Assembly: GCA_044226395.1 (NCBI GenBank)
Contig: JBGAHD010000002.1
Coordinates: 620,001-684,000, forward strand
DNA from: JBGAHD01 sp044226395
Lineage (GTDB): Bacteria > Pseudomonadota > Gammaproteobacteria > Xanthomonadales > Ahniellaceae
Direction: 5' to 3'
DNA length: 64,000 nt
The notes under the pieces are model-generated. The model saw only the letters and a program-made list of their open reading frames with translations. It was not told where the DNA came from and did no database searches. Positions 9,635 through 17,061 of this stretch are shown here, piece after piece (position 1 is the first letter of the stretch; the number at the start of each line of letters is the position of its first letter). The translations under genes and the position numbers were made by a program.

Positions 9635-9654
9635 GGCGTCCGCGAGACGCGGTT

Positions 9655-9681
9655 AGCGGGGAGGGATAGACCCTCCTCGCT
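9655..9681 (+). terminator. hairpin downstream of ABC permease gene
   Basis: An 11-bp stem (AGCGGGGAGGG at 9655-9665, pairing with 9671-9681 with one G-U pair) closes a five-base loop 20 bp after the stop codon. No clear T-run follows. It is probably the end of the permease transcript. Confidence 0.6.
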
Positions 9682-9939
9682 TGGAAGTCAGGTGGCGCGC
9701 GTCCCCTCGAGGCGGTCGCCGTTTGAATTTGCATCGATTGTCGTAGTCCGGCTACGACGTTCGCGACAATTCCAAACGGCGCCAAGGGGCACCGACGAGA
9801 TCAGCCGACGCAAGACCGCGAGGGGTTGGCTGATTCCCCCTTAGCCTTTGCGCGAGTGTAATCGACCCCTGGCAAAGCTAGGCACGAGGCTAGACGCCGC
9901 ACCCAATGCGAGCGCGCTTCCGCTCACGAACTGCAAGCC
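9682..9939. other. convergent intergenic region with nested inverted repeat
   Basis: No gene is supported here. The stretch lies between the 3' ends of the permease gene and the convergent VOC gene. It contains a nested inverted repeat: outer arms GCCGTTTG (9718-9725) and CAAACGGC (9773-9780), and an inner stem GTCGTAG/CTACGAC with loop TCCGG at 9740-9758. It may be a bidirectional terminator or a dispersed repeat unit. Confidence 0.5.
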
Positions 9940-10326
9940 CTACTGCCCCGCCGGCGGCTCCCACAACTCGACCTTGTTACCTTCCGGATCGATCACCCAG
10001 CCGAACTTGCCGTACTCGGAGTCGTCGGTCTTCTCCAGCACCTCGCAGCCTTCGGCGCGCAGCGCCGCGAGCAAGGCCGCGAGATCGGCCACGCGGTAAT
10101 TGACCATGAAGGACGCGCGGCCCGGCGTGAAGGGCGACTTCTCCGCCGAGCCGATCGACCACACGGTCATGCCCTTCATCGCGTTACCCGCGTCATCGGC
10201 CCACACGAACGCGGTGCCGCCCCAAGGCTGAACGTCGATGCCCAAATGGCGCTGATACCAAGCGCGCAGGGTCACGGGATCCTTCGCGTGAAAGAAGATG
10301 CCGCCGATGCCGGTGACGCGTTTCAT
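9940..10326 (-). CDS. VOC (glyoxalase/bleomycin-resistance fold) family protein
   Basis: The 128-residue protein follows the vicinal-oxygen-chelate pattern: GIGGIFFHAKDPVTLRAWY at the start, a central strand pair around SFMVNYRVADLAALL, and the closing VIDPEGNKVELWEPP. Members bind a metal and act as isomerases, dioxygenases or resistance proteins, and the substrate cannot be predicted. An upstream extension to 10359 is open, but ATG 10326 begins exactly at the conserved first strand. It is followed closely upstream by the DUF1579-like gene in the same direction. Confidence 0.85.
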   Translation of the reverse strand: MKRVTGIGGIFFHAKDPVTLRAWYQRHLGIDVQPWGGTAFVWADDAGNAMKGMTVWSIGSAEKSPFTPGRASFMVNYRVADLAALLAALRAEGCEVLEKTDDSEYGKFGWVIDPEGNKVELWEPPAGQ

Positions 10327-10395
10327 GGTGGGCTCCGAGAGGTCGCGTGCCGCAGGCACGAGGAGCCTCAGTGTGCCGCACGACCGCGCGAGATG

Positions 10396-10977
10396 TCACC
10401 GCACGCGCTCGAAATCCATGCGCCAGTTCGTCTCCCAGGTCTTGCCGTGATCGTCCGAGAACGCTTGTTCCCAATGCGCGGAGTTCTTGGTGATGTCCTT
10501 CCACAGATAACGCACGGTCACGTTCTTGCCATTGATCACTTGCTCGGCGGTGAAGGTGCCCACGCCATCCTTGAAGCCGCCGACCACCGGCGGGTCCATG
10601 GGCGCGGACGGCATGCGGCTGTCGAGCCACCAGATCGACCACTGGCCGGTCTTGTCGTCATAGGCGCGGATGCTCGCGCCGCGATAGGTGCCGCTGGGCG
10701 CGTGCAGCACGTTGTCGTCGACGTTGGCGCTGCCGCCGAGCAAAGGCTGGGCGACCATCGTACCCTCGAAGGTCACGCTGTCGGGATTGTTGGCGAGGCG
10801 TTGGGTGAGCTTTTCGTGCTTCACGCGCCACTGGCCCATCAGGAAATCGAAATCGTGCGCGCCGGAAGCGCGCGACGAAGCATTGGCGGCTTCGGCCGAT
10901 CTCGCGTTCGTCGGAGCGATCGTGGCGCCAAGTGCAAACACGGCAAGCGTGATGACAGCATGTTGGAACGGGTGCAT
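10396..10977 (-). CDS. exported DUF1579-like protein
   Basis: The 193-residue product has a signal peptide (MHPFQHAVITLAVFALGATI) and then the FDFLMGQWRVKHEKL motif seen at the start of DUF1579-type domains, followed by a beta-rich remainder with many Trp residues. The function of this family is unknown. ATG 10977 is chosen because AGGAG lies just upstream; a longer frame to 11040 would run through that site and the palindrome. It is divergent from the WYL regulator at 11063, which may control it. Confidence 0.75.
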   Translation of the reverse strand: MHPFQHAVITLAVFALGATIAPTNARSAEAANASSRASGAHDFDFLMGQWRVKHEKLTQRLANNPDSVTFEGTMVAQPLLGGSANVDDNVLHAPSGTYRGASIRAYDDKTGQWSIWWLDSRMPSAPMDPPVVGGFKDGVGTFTAEQVINGKNVTVRYLWKDITKNSAHWEQAFSDDHGKTWETNWRMDFERVR

Positions 10978-11018
10978 GGGACTCTCCTGTCGGTGAAGTG
11001 GCGACAGATTTAGCAGCC

Positions 11019-11045
11019 AATACATGACAGCCCGCGGCATGTATT
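11019..11045. promoter_or_regulatory. inverted repeat between DUF1579-like gene and WYL regulator
   Basis: AATACATG (11019-11026) and CATGTATT (11038-11045) are perfect 8-bp arms separated by 11 bp, centred in the short divergent promoter. The AT-rich arms stand out from the GC-rich surroundings. A likely role is an operator for the adjacent WYL regulator. Confidence 0.6.
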
Positions 11046-11062
11046 CGTGCTAGGTTTCGATC

Positions 11063-12040
11063 ATGCGCGCGAGCCGACTGCTGTCGATGCTGATGTACCT
11101 GCAGGCGCGTGGCCGCGTCTCCGCGACGCGCATGGCGCGGGATCTGGAAGTCTCCGTCCGCACTATTCACCGCGACATCGATCATCTGTGCGCCGCGGGC
11201 ATTCCCATCACCGCCGATCGCGGCAGAAGCGGTGGCTTCCAGTTGCTGGCCGGCTATCGCGTGCAACTCGCGGGACTGACCGAAAGCGAAGCCGAGACCT
11301 TGTTCTTCTCCGGCCTGCCCGGCCCCGCCGCGGAATTGGGTTTGACGCATTTGATGGCGGCGGCGCGCACCAAGCTTTCCGCCATCCTGCCCGAGGGCAT
11401 GCGCGCCGAACGCATCGCCTCGCGATTTCATCTCGATCCCACCAGCTGGTTTCAAGCCGCCGAACCCGCGCCGCATCTGCCCACGATCGCGCAAGCCGTC
11501 TGGAACGCGCGGCAGATCGACATTCGCTACGCCACCAACCAAACGGTGGTGAGCATGACGCTGGGCCCCGCCGGCCTCGTGCTCAAGGCAGGCATCTGGT
11601 ACTTGGTCGCGCAGAAAGCCTCGGGCAAGTTCCGCACGTATCGCGTCGATCGAATCCGCGGCGCGACCCTGCGCGACGAACCTTACCGTTGCCCGAGCGA
11701 TTTTCGCCTAGCGACCTATTGGAAAGAATCCACGCGCGAGTACGAACTCGGCCTCTATCGCCACACGATCAAGATTCGCCTCTCGGCCGCGGGCCTCAAG
11801 CTCATTCCACAGCTCGGACATCACGTTGAGCGCGCGGTCGCGAAGACTTCGCGCAAGCCCGACAAATCCGGTTGGACTTCGTGCTCAATCCCGATCGAAG
11901 ACGGCGACTGCGGCTTGCGCGAACTGTTACGCCTCGGACCCGAGGTCGAAGTGATGGCGCCCAAGCGCATTCGGTCGAGGATGGCCAAGTTGCTTGAGGT
12001 GTCGTTGGCGAAGTACGGACTTCCGGGTTCCGGCCGGTGA
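11063..12040 (+). CDS. YafY-type HTH and WYL-domain transcriptional regulator
   Basis: The 325-residue protein has an N-terminal winged helix-turn-helix (RVSATRMARDLEVSVRTIHRDIDHL, about residues 18-42), a GRSGGFQLLAGY wing, and a C-terminal WYL-type ligand-sensing domain (IDIRYATNQ, LVLKAGIWYLVAQK, FRTYRVDRI) around residues 150-225, followed by the WCX region. Such proteins are single-component regulators. It is transcribed divergently from the DUF1579-like gene across an 85-bp gap carrying a palindrome, which suggests local control. The start codon is 17 bp after that palindrome. Confidence 0.9.
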   Translation: MRASRLLSMLMYLQARGRVSATRMARDLEVSVRTIHRDIDHLCAAGIPITADRGRSGGFQLLAGYRVQLAGLTESEAETLFFSGLPGPAAELGLTHLMAAARTKLSAILPEGMRAERIASRFHLDPTSWFQAAEPAPHLPTIAQAVWNARQIDIRYATNQTVVSMTLGPAGLVLKAGIWYLVAQKASGKFRTYRVDRIRGATLRDEPYRCPSDFRLATYWKESTREYELGLYRHTIKIRLSAAGLKLIPQLGHHVERAVAKTSRKPDKSGWTSCSIPIEDGDCGLRELLRLGPEVEVMAPKRIRSRMAKLLEVSLAKYGLPGSGR

Positions 12041-12136
12041 CGAGAGTTTGTAAAGCATCGTAATTGTCAAGGATTCTTCTACATTTCGCGTGATATTCAA
12101 ACTTGTCCCCTCCATTCGGTTTGATTAAGTGCTTAA

Positions 12137-12964
12137 ATGTCCAGCATGGCTGGACAAAATAAGGCAAAACTGAACCCCTTAGTCACCGAACTCGGCGACG
12201 GCTGGCTTGCGCCATCGGCATGGTTGGCGGCCCGCGGCTATTCGCGGAGTCTGGTGGGGTACTACGTTCAGCGCGGTTGGCTCAGGTCGCCCGCGCGGGC
12301 AGTCTTTGTGCGCGCAGGCGGCAAGCCGAGCTGGCAAACCGTCGTCTTCTCATTGCAGCGTCTTGTCGAAGTCTCTCTGCACGTCGGTGGTCGCCATGCG
12401 TTGAGCATCCAGGGCCAAGATCACTACCTGCGCCGGGGCGCGGCGACGGTCACGCTCTTTGGTCCGGCGAAGTTGCCCCGTTGGGTTCACCAACTGGGTC
12501 TCCCGGAGACGTTCACCGCCACGCCTGACGCGAAGCTCGCGCTGCCGCCATTCACGAAGGATCTCTTGGCCGATCCCGTGAAGCTTCAAGACATCGGCCT
12601 GACGCAACTGCCCGGCGATCGTCCGGATTGCCCACTCGTGGTCTCGCTGCCCGAGCGCGCGATCCTCGAATTGCTTCTCGGCGTGCCGCACGCCGCATCG
12701 ACGGCCGAGGCCGACGCCATCTTGCAAGGTTTGACGCGACTGCGACCGTCGCTGGTCAGCGCACTGCTGCGCCAGTGCGCGAGCGTCAAGGTCAAGCGCC
12801 TGTTCCTGGCGCTGGCCGAACGACACGATCACGCGTGGTTCGCGCATCTGGATATGACGGGTGTCGAGCTGGGAACGGGCAAGCGCGTGCTGCGGGCCGG
12901 CGAGCGCGTGCACCCGAAGTATCTGATCAGTCTGCCGAGGGACCTCGATGAGCAATTGGGCTGA
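12137..12964 (+). CDS. abiEi: AbiEi-family antitoxin (type IV toxin-antitoxin)
   Basis: This 275-residue protein has an N-terminal winged-helix region (GWLAPSAWLAARGYSRSLVGYYV and the VFVRAGGKPSWQTVVFSLQRL stretch) and a C-terminal domain typical of the longer AbiEi antitoxins. Its stop overlaps the start of the AbiEii nucleotidyltransferase by 17 bases, the usual AbiE order. Known AbiEi proteins neutralise the toxin without binding it and repress their own promoter. Either ATG 12137 or ATG 12146 could be the start; both lie within a perfect inverted repeat. The upstream 100 bp are clearly more AT-rich than the rest of the window, consistent with acquired DNA. Confidence 0.85.
   Translation: MSSMAGQNKAKLNPLVTELGDGWLAPSAWLAARGYSRSLVGYYVQRGWLRSPARAVFVRAGGKPSWQTVVFSLQRLVEVSLHVGGRHALSIQGQDHYLRRGAATVTLFGPAKLPRWVHQLGLPETFTATPDAKLALPPFTKDLLADPVKLQDIGLTQLPGDRPDCPLVVSLPERAILELLLGVPHAASTAEADAILQGLTRLRPSLVSALLRQCASVKVKRLFLALAERHDHAWFAHLDMTGVELGTGKRVLRAGERVHPKYLISLPRDLDEQLG
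12138..12156. promoter_or_regulatory. inverted repeat over abiEi start, candidate autoregulatory operator
   Basis: TGTCCAGC (12138-12145) and GCTGGACA (12149-12156) are perfect 8-bp arms around an ATG spacer. A smaller palindrome, TTAAG-TG-CTTAA, lies directly upstream at 12125-12136. AbiEi antitoxins characterised elsewhere bind inverted repeats at their promoter; here the site would also mask the start codon in mRNA. Confidence 0.55.
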
Positions 12965-13892
12965 TGGCTTTCGCGAACGACTGCAACTACTCACCGATCT
13001 ATTGCCCCTCGTCGCTCGCGAGACGCGCTTCGCCCTCAAGGGCGGCACGGCGATCAACCTGTTCGAACACGACCTGCCGAGACTTTCAGTCGACGTCGAC
13101 CTGACCTGGCTTCCGTTTGGCGAGTTCGCCGATGATCGCCGCGCCATCACCGAAGCACTTCATCGGATAGCCGAGCTGCTTCGAGCGTCGCCCCTGCGGT
13201 TGCATGTCGCGCCGTCCGCGGCCAAGGATGCGGATGGCGTGACTCGCCTCATCGCCTCGCGTCCCGGCGCGCGCGTGCAGATCGAGACGACGGCCGTGAT
13301 GCGGGGCACCGTCCATCCCGTGCGAACGATGACCGTGCGGCCTCGCGTGCAAGCCGAGTTTGGCTTCGCCGAAATGCAGGTCGTCGCCTTCGCCGATCTC
13401 TACGCGGGCAAGCTCGCCGCCGCGTTGAGCCGACAACATCCGCGCGATCTGTTCGACGTGGGATTGCTGCTCGACGCCGAGCGCCTCGATCACGATCTGT
13501 GGCGAACGGCGCTCGTCTATCTCACGGCGAGTCCCAAGCCGATCTGGGAACTTTTCGAACCAGGACCGCCGCTAGATCTCGCCATGACATTCCAGACCCA
13601 GTTCGAGGGCATGACGGCAGAGCCGACCACGCTTGAACAGCTCGTCTCCGCGCGAGAACGGCTGCTGTCGCGAATCCCGACGCTCATGGACGAAGATTGC
13701 CGTGCCTTCTTGTTCTCGGTCGAACGCGAAGCGCCCGATTTCGATCTGATTGGCTTGCCCCAAGCTGCAAGGCTGCCAGGCATCCGACGCAAGCTTCAGA
13801 ATCTTTCTCAACGTAGCCCCGCGAAGCGCGAGGCGGATCTGCGCAATCTGATCGGGGCACTCGGTCGAATCGGGGCAACGGCGCGAGCCTGA
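12948..13892 (+). CDS. abiEii: AbiEii-family nucleotidyltransferase toxin
   Basis: The 314-residue protein carries the signature of the DUF1814/AbiEii fold: LKGGTAINLF (about residues 28-37), then LSVDVDLTWL (about 47-56), supplying the nucleotidyltransferase Gly-Gly motif and paired Asp residues. A later segment (FADLYAGKLAAALSRQHPRDLFDVGLLL) matches the conserved lysine and DxxD region of the family. These toxins modify tRNA or related targets with nucleotides, and some give phage abortive infection. It overlaps abiEi and the two are co-translated. No downstream partner is present; the next gene is convergent. Confidence 0.88.
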   Translation: MSNWADGFRERLQLLTDLLPLVARETRFALKGGTAINLFEHDLPRLSVDVDLTWLPFGEFADDRRAITEALHRIAELLRASPLRLHVAPSAAKDADGVTRLIASRPGARVQIETTAVMRGTVHPVRTMTVRPRVQAEFGFAEMQVVAFADLYAGKLAAALSRQHPRDLFDVGLLLDAERLDHDLWRTALVYLTASPKPIWELFEPGPPLDLAMTFQTQFEGMTAEPTTLEQLVSARERLLSRIPTLMDEDCRAFLFSVEREAPDFDLIGLPQAARLPGIRRKLQNLSQRSPAKREADLRNLIGALGRIGATARA

Positions 13893-13963
13893 GCTTGCAG
13901 GTGAGCACGGAGACGGCCCAGCCATTCTCCTTGTCGTTTCGAAATCAACCGACGCCAGAAAGC

Positions 13964-13993
13964 AAAACCCCCGCCGGTATTCCCGACGGGGGT
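13964..13993 (-). terminator. intrinsic terminator of TonB receptor gene
   Basis: Read on the minus strand, ACCCCCGTCGG pairs with CCGGCGGGGGT (one G-U pair) around a short loop and is followed by TTTT. It lies about 30 bp after the receptor stop codon. Confidence 0.85.
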
Positions 13994-14022
13994 CGATGTC
14001 ATCACACGTCGCTGGCGCGAGA

Positions 14023-16797
14023 TCAGAACTTGTAGGTCAACCCCAACAAATACTGCCGCCCATACAACTCATACCGCTGGGTCAGGCCGTTCGGGAACAC
14101 CTGGCGATACGGTTCGTTGGTGACGTTGTTGACTTGCAGCAGCACGGACAGACCTTCCAGGTTGGTGCCTTCGCGGAAGGTGTAGCCGGTCTGGAAGTCG
14201 ATCACTTCGTCGCCGTCGATGAACACGTTCGCGCGGTCGGCGCCGAAGCCCTGGATTTCGCCTAGGAAATCCGAGCGGGCGCGCTGGCTGACGCGGGCCG
14301 AGAAGCCGTGGTTTTCGTAGTACAGCGTGATGTTGCGCACGCGCTTGGACAGGCCCGCGATGGGTTCGTCGGGGCCATCGGGGCCTAGGCGCTTGATCGC
14401 CGAACTGGTGTCGGAGTAGTTGCCTTGCAGGCCGAAGCCTTCGAGCACCGGCGTGAACATTTCGAACGGCACCGACACCGAGAACTCGAAGCCATGGATG
14501 GTGCCGCCCGAGCCATTGGCCGGACGCGTGTAGAAGCCGACCGGATCCGGCGTCGGACCTTCGTAGCCCGCGGGGATCGGCAGGCCCGTGGTGTCGAAGC
14601 CCGTGACCTTGTCGTACACGTAGGTCTGCAGGTCCTTGTAGAAGTACGCCAGGCTCACGTAGCCCTTGGTGTCGAAGTACTTCTCGACCGAGACGTCGAG
14701 CGCGTTGGCGATCCACGGCTTGAGCTCGGGGTTGCCGCCGCTGCGCGTCCACAGACCCGCGTTGACGCCAGTGAACGTCAGGCTGGTGTTGTTGTTGGCG
14801 CGCATCTGGTCGATACGCGGACGCGCCAGCTGACGACCCAGGCCCAGGCGCGCCGTGTAGTCATGCGGCAGCTCGAAGGCGAGGTTGAGGCTCGGCAGAT
14901 AGTCGGTGTACTTGGCGCCGCCGGTGAACGGCAGGGCATTGGCCGCGTCGCCTTGCAGCACCAGGAAGCCGTCGGAATCCTGATCCGCGTGCACGGCCTG
15001 CACGCCGATGTTGCCGCGCACCGGGACCGAGCCCAGGTCCGCCGCGATGTTCATCTGCGCGTAGGCGGTGGTCACCTTCTCGTTCACCGTCCACTGCTTG
15101 TTGGTGATGTCCGAGTTGATGTTGTTGCGCGTGCGGTAGAAGCGGTCGAGCACCGGGTTGATGCGATAGCTCAGCGTGCCCGGCAGGCCGACGTGGCTCA
15201 AGTCCACCGGATCGATGATGAACTCGGCCGGCACCACGGTCTCGTCGTTGATCAGATCGAGGAAGGCTTCCGGCACGCGGCGGCGCTTCTCGCGATCGGC
15301 GTAGTTGATGCCGAACTGCACGCTGCTGATCGGGCCTTCCAAGAAGGAACGCTCGACATCGGCGCGGAAGGAGTTCAGCTCGTCGCGGATCTCCGGGGTC
15401 TTGATGTAACCGTCCTGACCCCAGCCACCCGGATCGGTCAGCACGATCGTGGCCGGATCGGTGTAGTCCAGGCCGAAGTTCAGATCGGGCGGACCGTTGT
15501 CATTGAGCAGAAAGTCGACGTTGTCGAGCACGCCGGCGCGCGTGCCCGAATACATCTCGAGAATGCTCTCGTGACGATCGGCCTTGGAATGCGAGATGTC
15601 GACCGAGGCGGACCAGTCATCGTTGAAACGGAACTGGTTGTTCCAGCCGATGGCGAACAACTTGTCGTCGCCTTCGTTCAAGTCGTTGCGCAGCACCGGA
15701 CGGATGCCGGTGAAGGTGCCACCGACGACCACGCCATCCTCGATCACCGGATTGGTCAAGCGCGCGCCCGACCAGCCCAGACCGGTTTCCAGGAAACGCG
15801 TCGTCTCGGCCTTCTCGAACTTCGAGTAGTACATGTCGACGACGGTGGAATAGAAGTCGCTGGCGTTGTACTCCAGCACGCCCATCAGACCCTGACGCAC
15901 GTTGTCCGTGGACGAGGCCTGGATCTTGTTGCCGCCGAGCGTGAACGCGCCCGCGGCCGGCGCGATGTCATTGGGGTAACCCCACGCTTCCCAACGCGAG
16001 GCTTGGCCCGGCGAATCCAAACGCGCGTAACCGAGCGCGATGCCGAGCGTGTTGTCCAGGAACTGATCCAGATAGAACGCGCTGACGCGCGAACCCATGT
16101 CGTTGGAATCCGAGTTCAACTCGCCAAGCGAGTTCTTCTCGCCGCGCGCGTTGAGCGACACCACGCGCTCGGGATACGACAGCGGCCGCACCGTGCGCAG
16201 ATCGACCGTGCCCGAAAGGCCCTGGCCGACGAGGCGCGCGTCGGGCGTCTTATACACCACGACCTGGTTGATCAGTTCCGAGGGGAACTGATCGAACTCG
16301 ACCGTGCGGTTGTCGCCGACGCTGACTTGCTCGCGACCGTTCAACAAGGTCGTGCCGTAGTCGCCGGACAAACCGCGAATGCTGATCGTGCTGGCGCGAC
16401 CCGCGACGCGTTGCGCGGCGAGGCCGGGCAGGCGCGAGATCGAATCCGCGATGGAGATGTCGGGGAGCTTGCCCAGATCCTCGGCGGACACCACTTCGAC
16501 GATCGAGGATTGTTCCTTCTTGACGTCGATGGCGGTCTCGATACCGGCGCGGATACCGACGACGGTCACGGCCTCGAGGCGTTTTTGTTCGTCTTCCTTC
16601 TTCTTCGCCTCGCGCGCGGCGCGCGTGTTGGACGAAGTACCACTGGTGCCTTGATCGGCGTCGGCGGCATTGGCGCTGGCGTCGTCTTGCGCCGCGCCCG
16701 TGGCATCGGCGTCCTGCGCGCGCGCATCGACACTGGCGATCGACAGCATTGCCGAGGCCAAGGCGACGCTGAGCACGTTGCGCTTGAGATTGAACAT
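14023..16797 (-). CDS. TonB-dependent outer-membrane receptor, maltodextrin type
   Basis: The 924-residue precursor has a signal peptide (MFNLKRNVLSVALASAMLSI), a low-complexity linker, a TonB-box-like stretch (LEAVTVVGI, near residue 90), the plug domain (VVSAEDLGKLPDISIADSISRLPG, then STISIRGL), a long beta-barrel and a terminal strand ending in Phe. This matches the Xanthomonas/Caulobacter TonB-dependent receptor group used for oligosaccharide import. ATG 16797 is favoured by GGGGAG seven bases upstream; the longer frame to 16953 would cross the operator. Two LacI-type palindromes lie upstream, between it and the divergent GH13 gene, so it is probably induced by maltodextrin. It would carry the products of the exported amylases and pullulanase across the outer membrane. 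Confidence 0.93.
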   Translation of the reverse strand: MFNLKRNVLSVALASAMLSIASVDARAQDADATGAAQDDASANAADADQGTSGTSSNTRAAREAKKKEDEQKRLEAVTVVGIRAGIETAIDVKKEQSSIVEVVSAEDLGKLPDISIADSISRLPGLAAQRVAGRASTISIRGLSGDYGTTLLNGREQVSVGDNRTVEFDQFPSELINQVVVYKTPDARLVGQGLSGTVDLRTVRPLSYPERVVSLNARGEKNSLGELNSDSNDMGSRVSAFYLDQFLDNTLGIALGYARLDSPGQASRWEAWGYPNDIAPAAGAFTLGGNKIQASSTDNVRQGLMGVLEYNASDFYSTVVDMYYSKFEKAETTRFLETGLGWSGARLTNPVIEDGVVVGGTFTGIRPVLRNDLNEGDDKLFAIGWNNQFRFNDDWSASVDISHSKADRHESILEMYSGTRAGVLDNVDFLLNDNGPPDLNFGLDYTDPATIVLTDPGGWGQDGYIKTPEIRDELNSFRADVERSFLEGPISSVQFGINYADREKRRRVPEAFLDLINDETVVPAEFIIDPVDLSHVGLPGTLSYRINPVLDRFYRTRNNINSDITNKQWTVNEKVTTAYAQMNIAADLGSVPVRGNIGVQAVHADQDSDGFLVLQGDAANALPFTGGAKYTDYLPSLNLAFELPHDYTARLGLGRQLARPRIDQMRANNNTSLTFTGVNAGLWTRSGGNPELKPWIANALDVSVEKYFDTKGYVSLAYFYKDLQTYVYDKVTGFDTTGLPIPAGYEGPTPDPVGFYTRPANGSGGTIHGFEFSVSVPFEMFTPVLEGFGLQGNYSDTSSAIKRLGPDGPDEPIAGLSKRVRNITLYYENHGFSARVSQRARSDFLGEIQGFGADRANVFIDGDEVIDFQTGYTFREGTNLEGLSVLLQVNNVTNEPYRQVFPNGLTQRYELYGRQYLLGLTYKF

Positions 16798-16938
16798 GAA
16801 ACAGCTCCCCACACGGTGATGGATCACAGGTCCGCGCCCCCTGACATCCCGCATAGGGCCAGCCCGACTCGTCGCCGGCATACCTGCCACGACGTGGTCC
16901 GCGGATGCTAGCCGTTGCGCTGATTGCGAAGCAGAAAA

Positions 16939-16952
16939 TGCAAACGTATTCA
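16939..16952. promoter_or_regulatory. LacI-family operator (copy 2)
   Basis: TGCAAACGTATTCA is identical to the 14-mer at 1421-1434. It lies in the divergent promoter of the TonB receptor and the exported GH13 enzyme, 29 bp from a second copy. Confidence 0.78.
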
Positions 16953-16967
16953 TAACAAGTCATCGCC

Positions 16968-16981
16968 TGCAATCGTATTCA
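16968..16981. promoter_or_regulatory. LacI-family operator (copy 3)
   Basis: TGCAATCGTATTCA differs from the other copies at one base and keeps the CpG centre. The 29-bp centre-to-centre spacing from copy 2 is close to three helical turns, which would let two repressor dimers sit on one face of the DNA. Confidence 0.75.
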
Positions 16982-17061
16982 TGCCCGCGCGCGCGACACG
17001 CGGCGAAGACATGCTTTCAGGCCTCGCGTCGCGAGGCGTTATCGCTCAGGAGAAAGACCGC

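Noticed and set aside
14425..16911. 828-residue open frame on the plus strand across the TonB receptor
   Set aside because: It has no recognisable fold and overlaps the receptor gene entirely; the minus-strand frame has signal peptide, plug and barrel motifs.
16924..17061. Upstream in-frame starts for the exported GH13 enzyme
   Set aside because: They lie across two operators and give no signal peptide; GTG 17062 has AGGAG and a hydrophobic leader.
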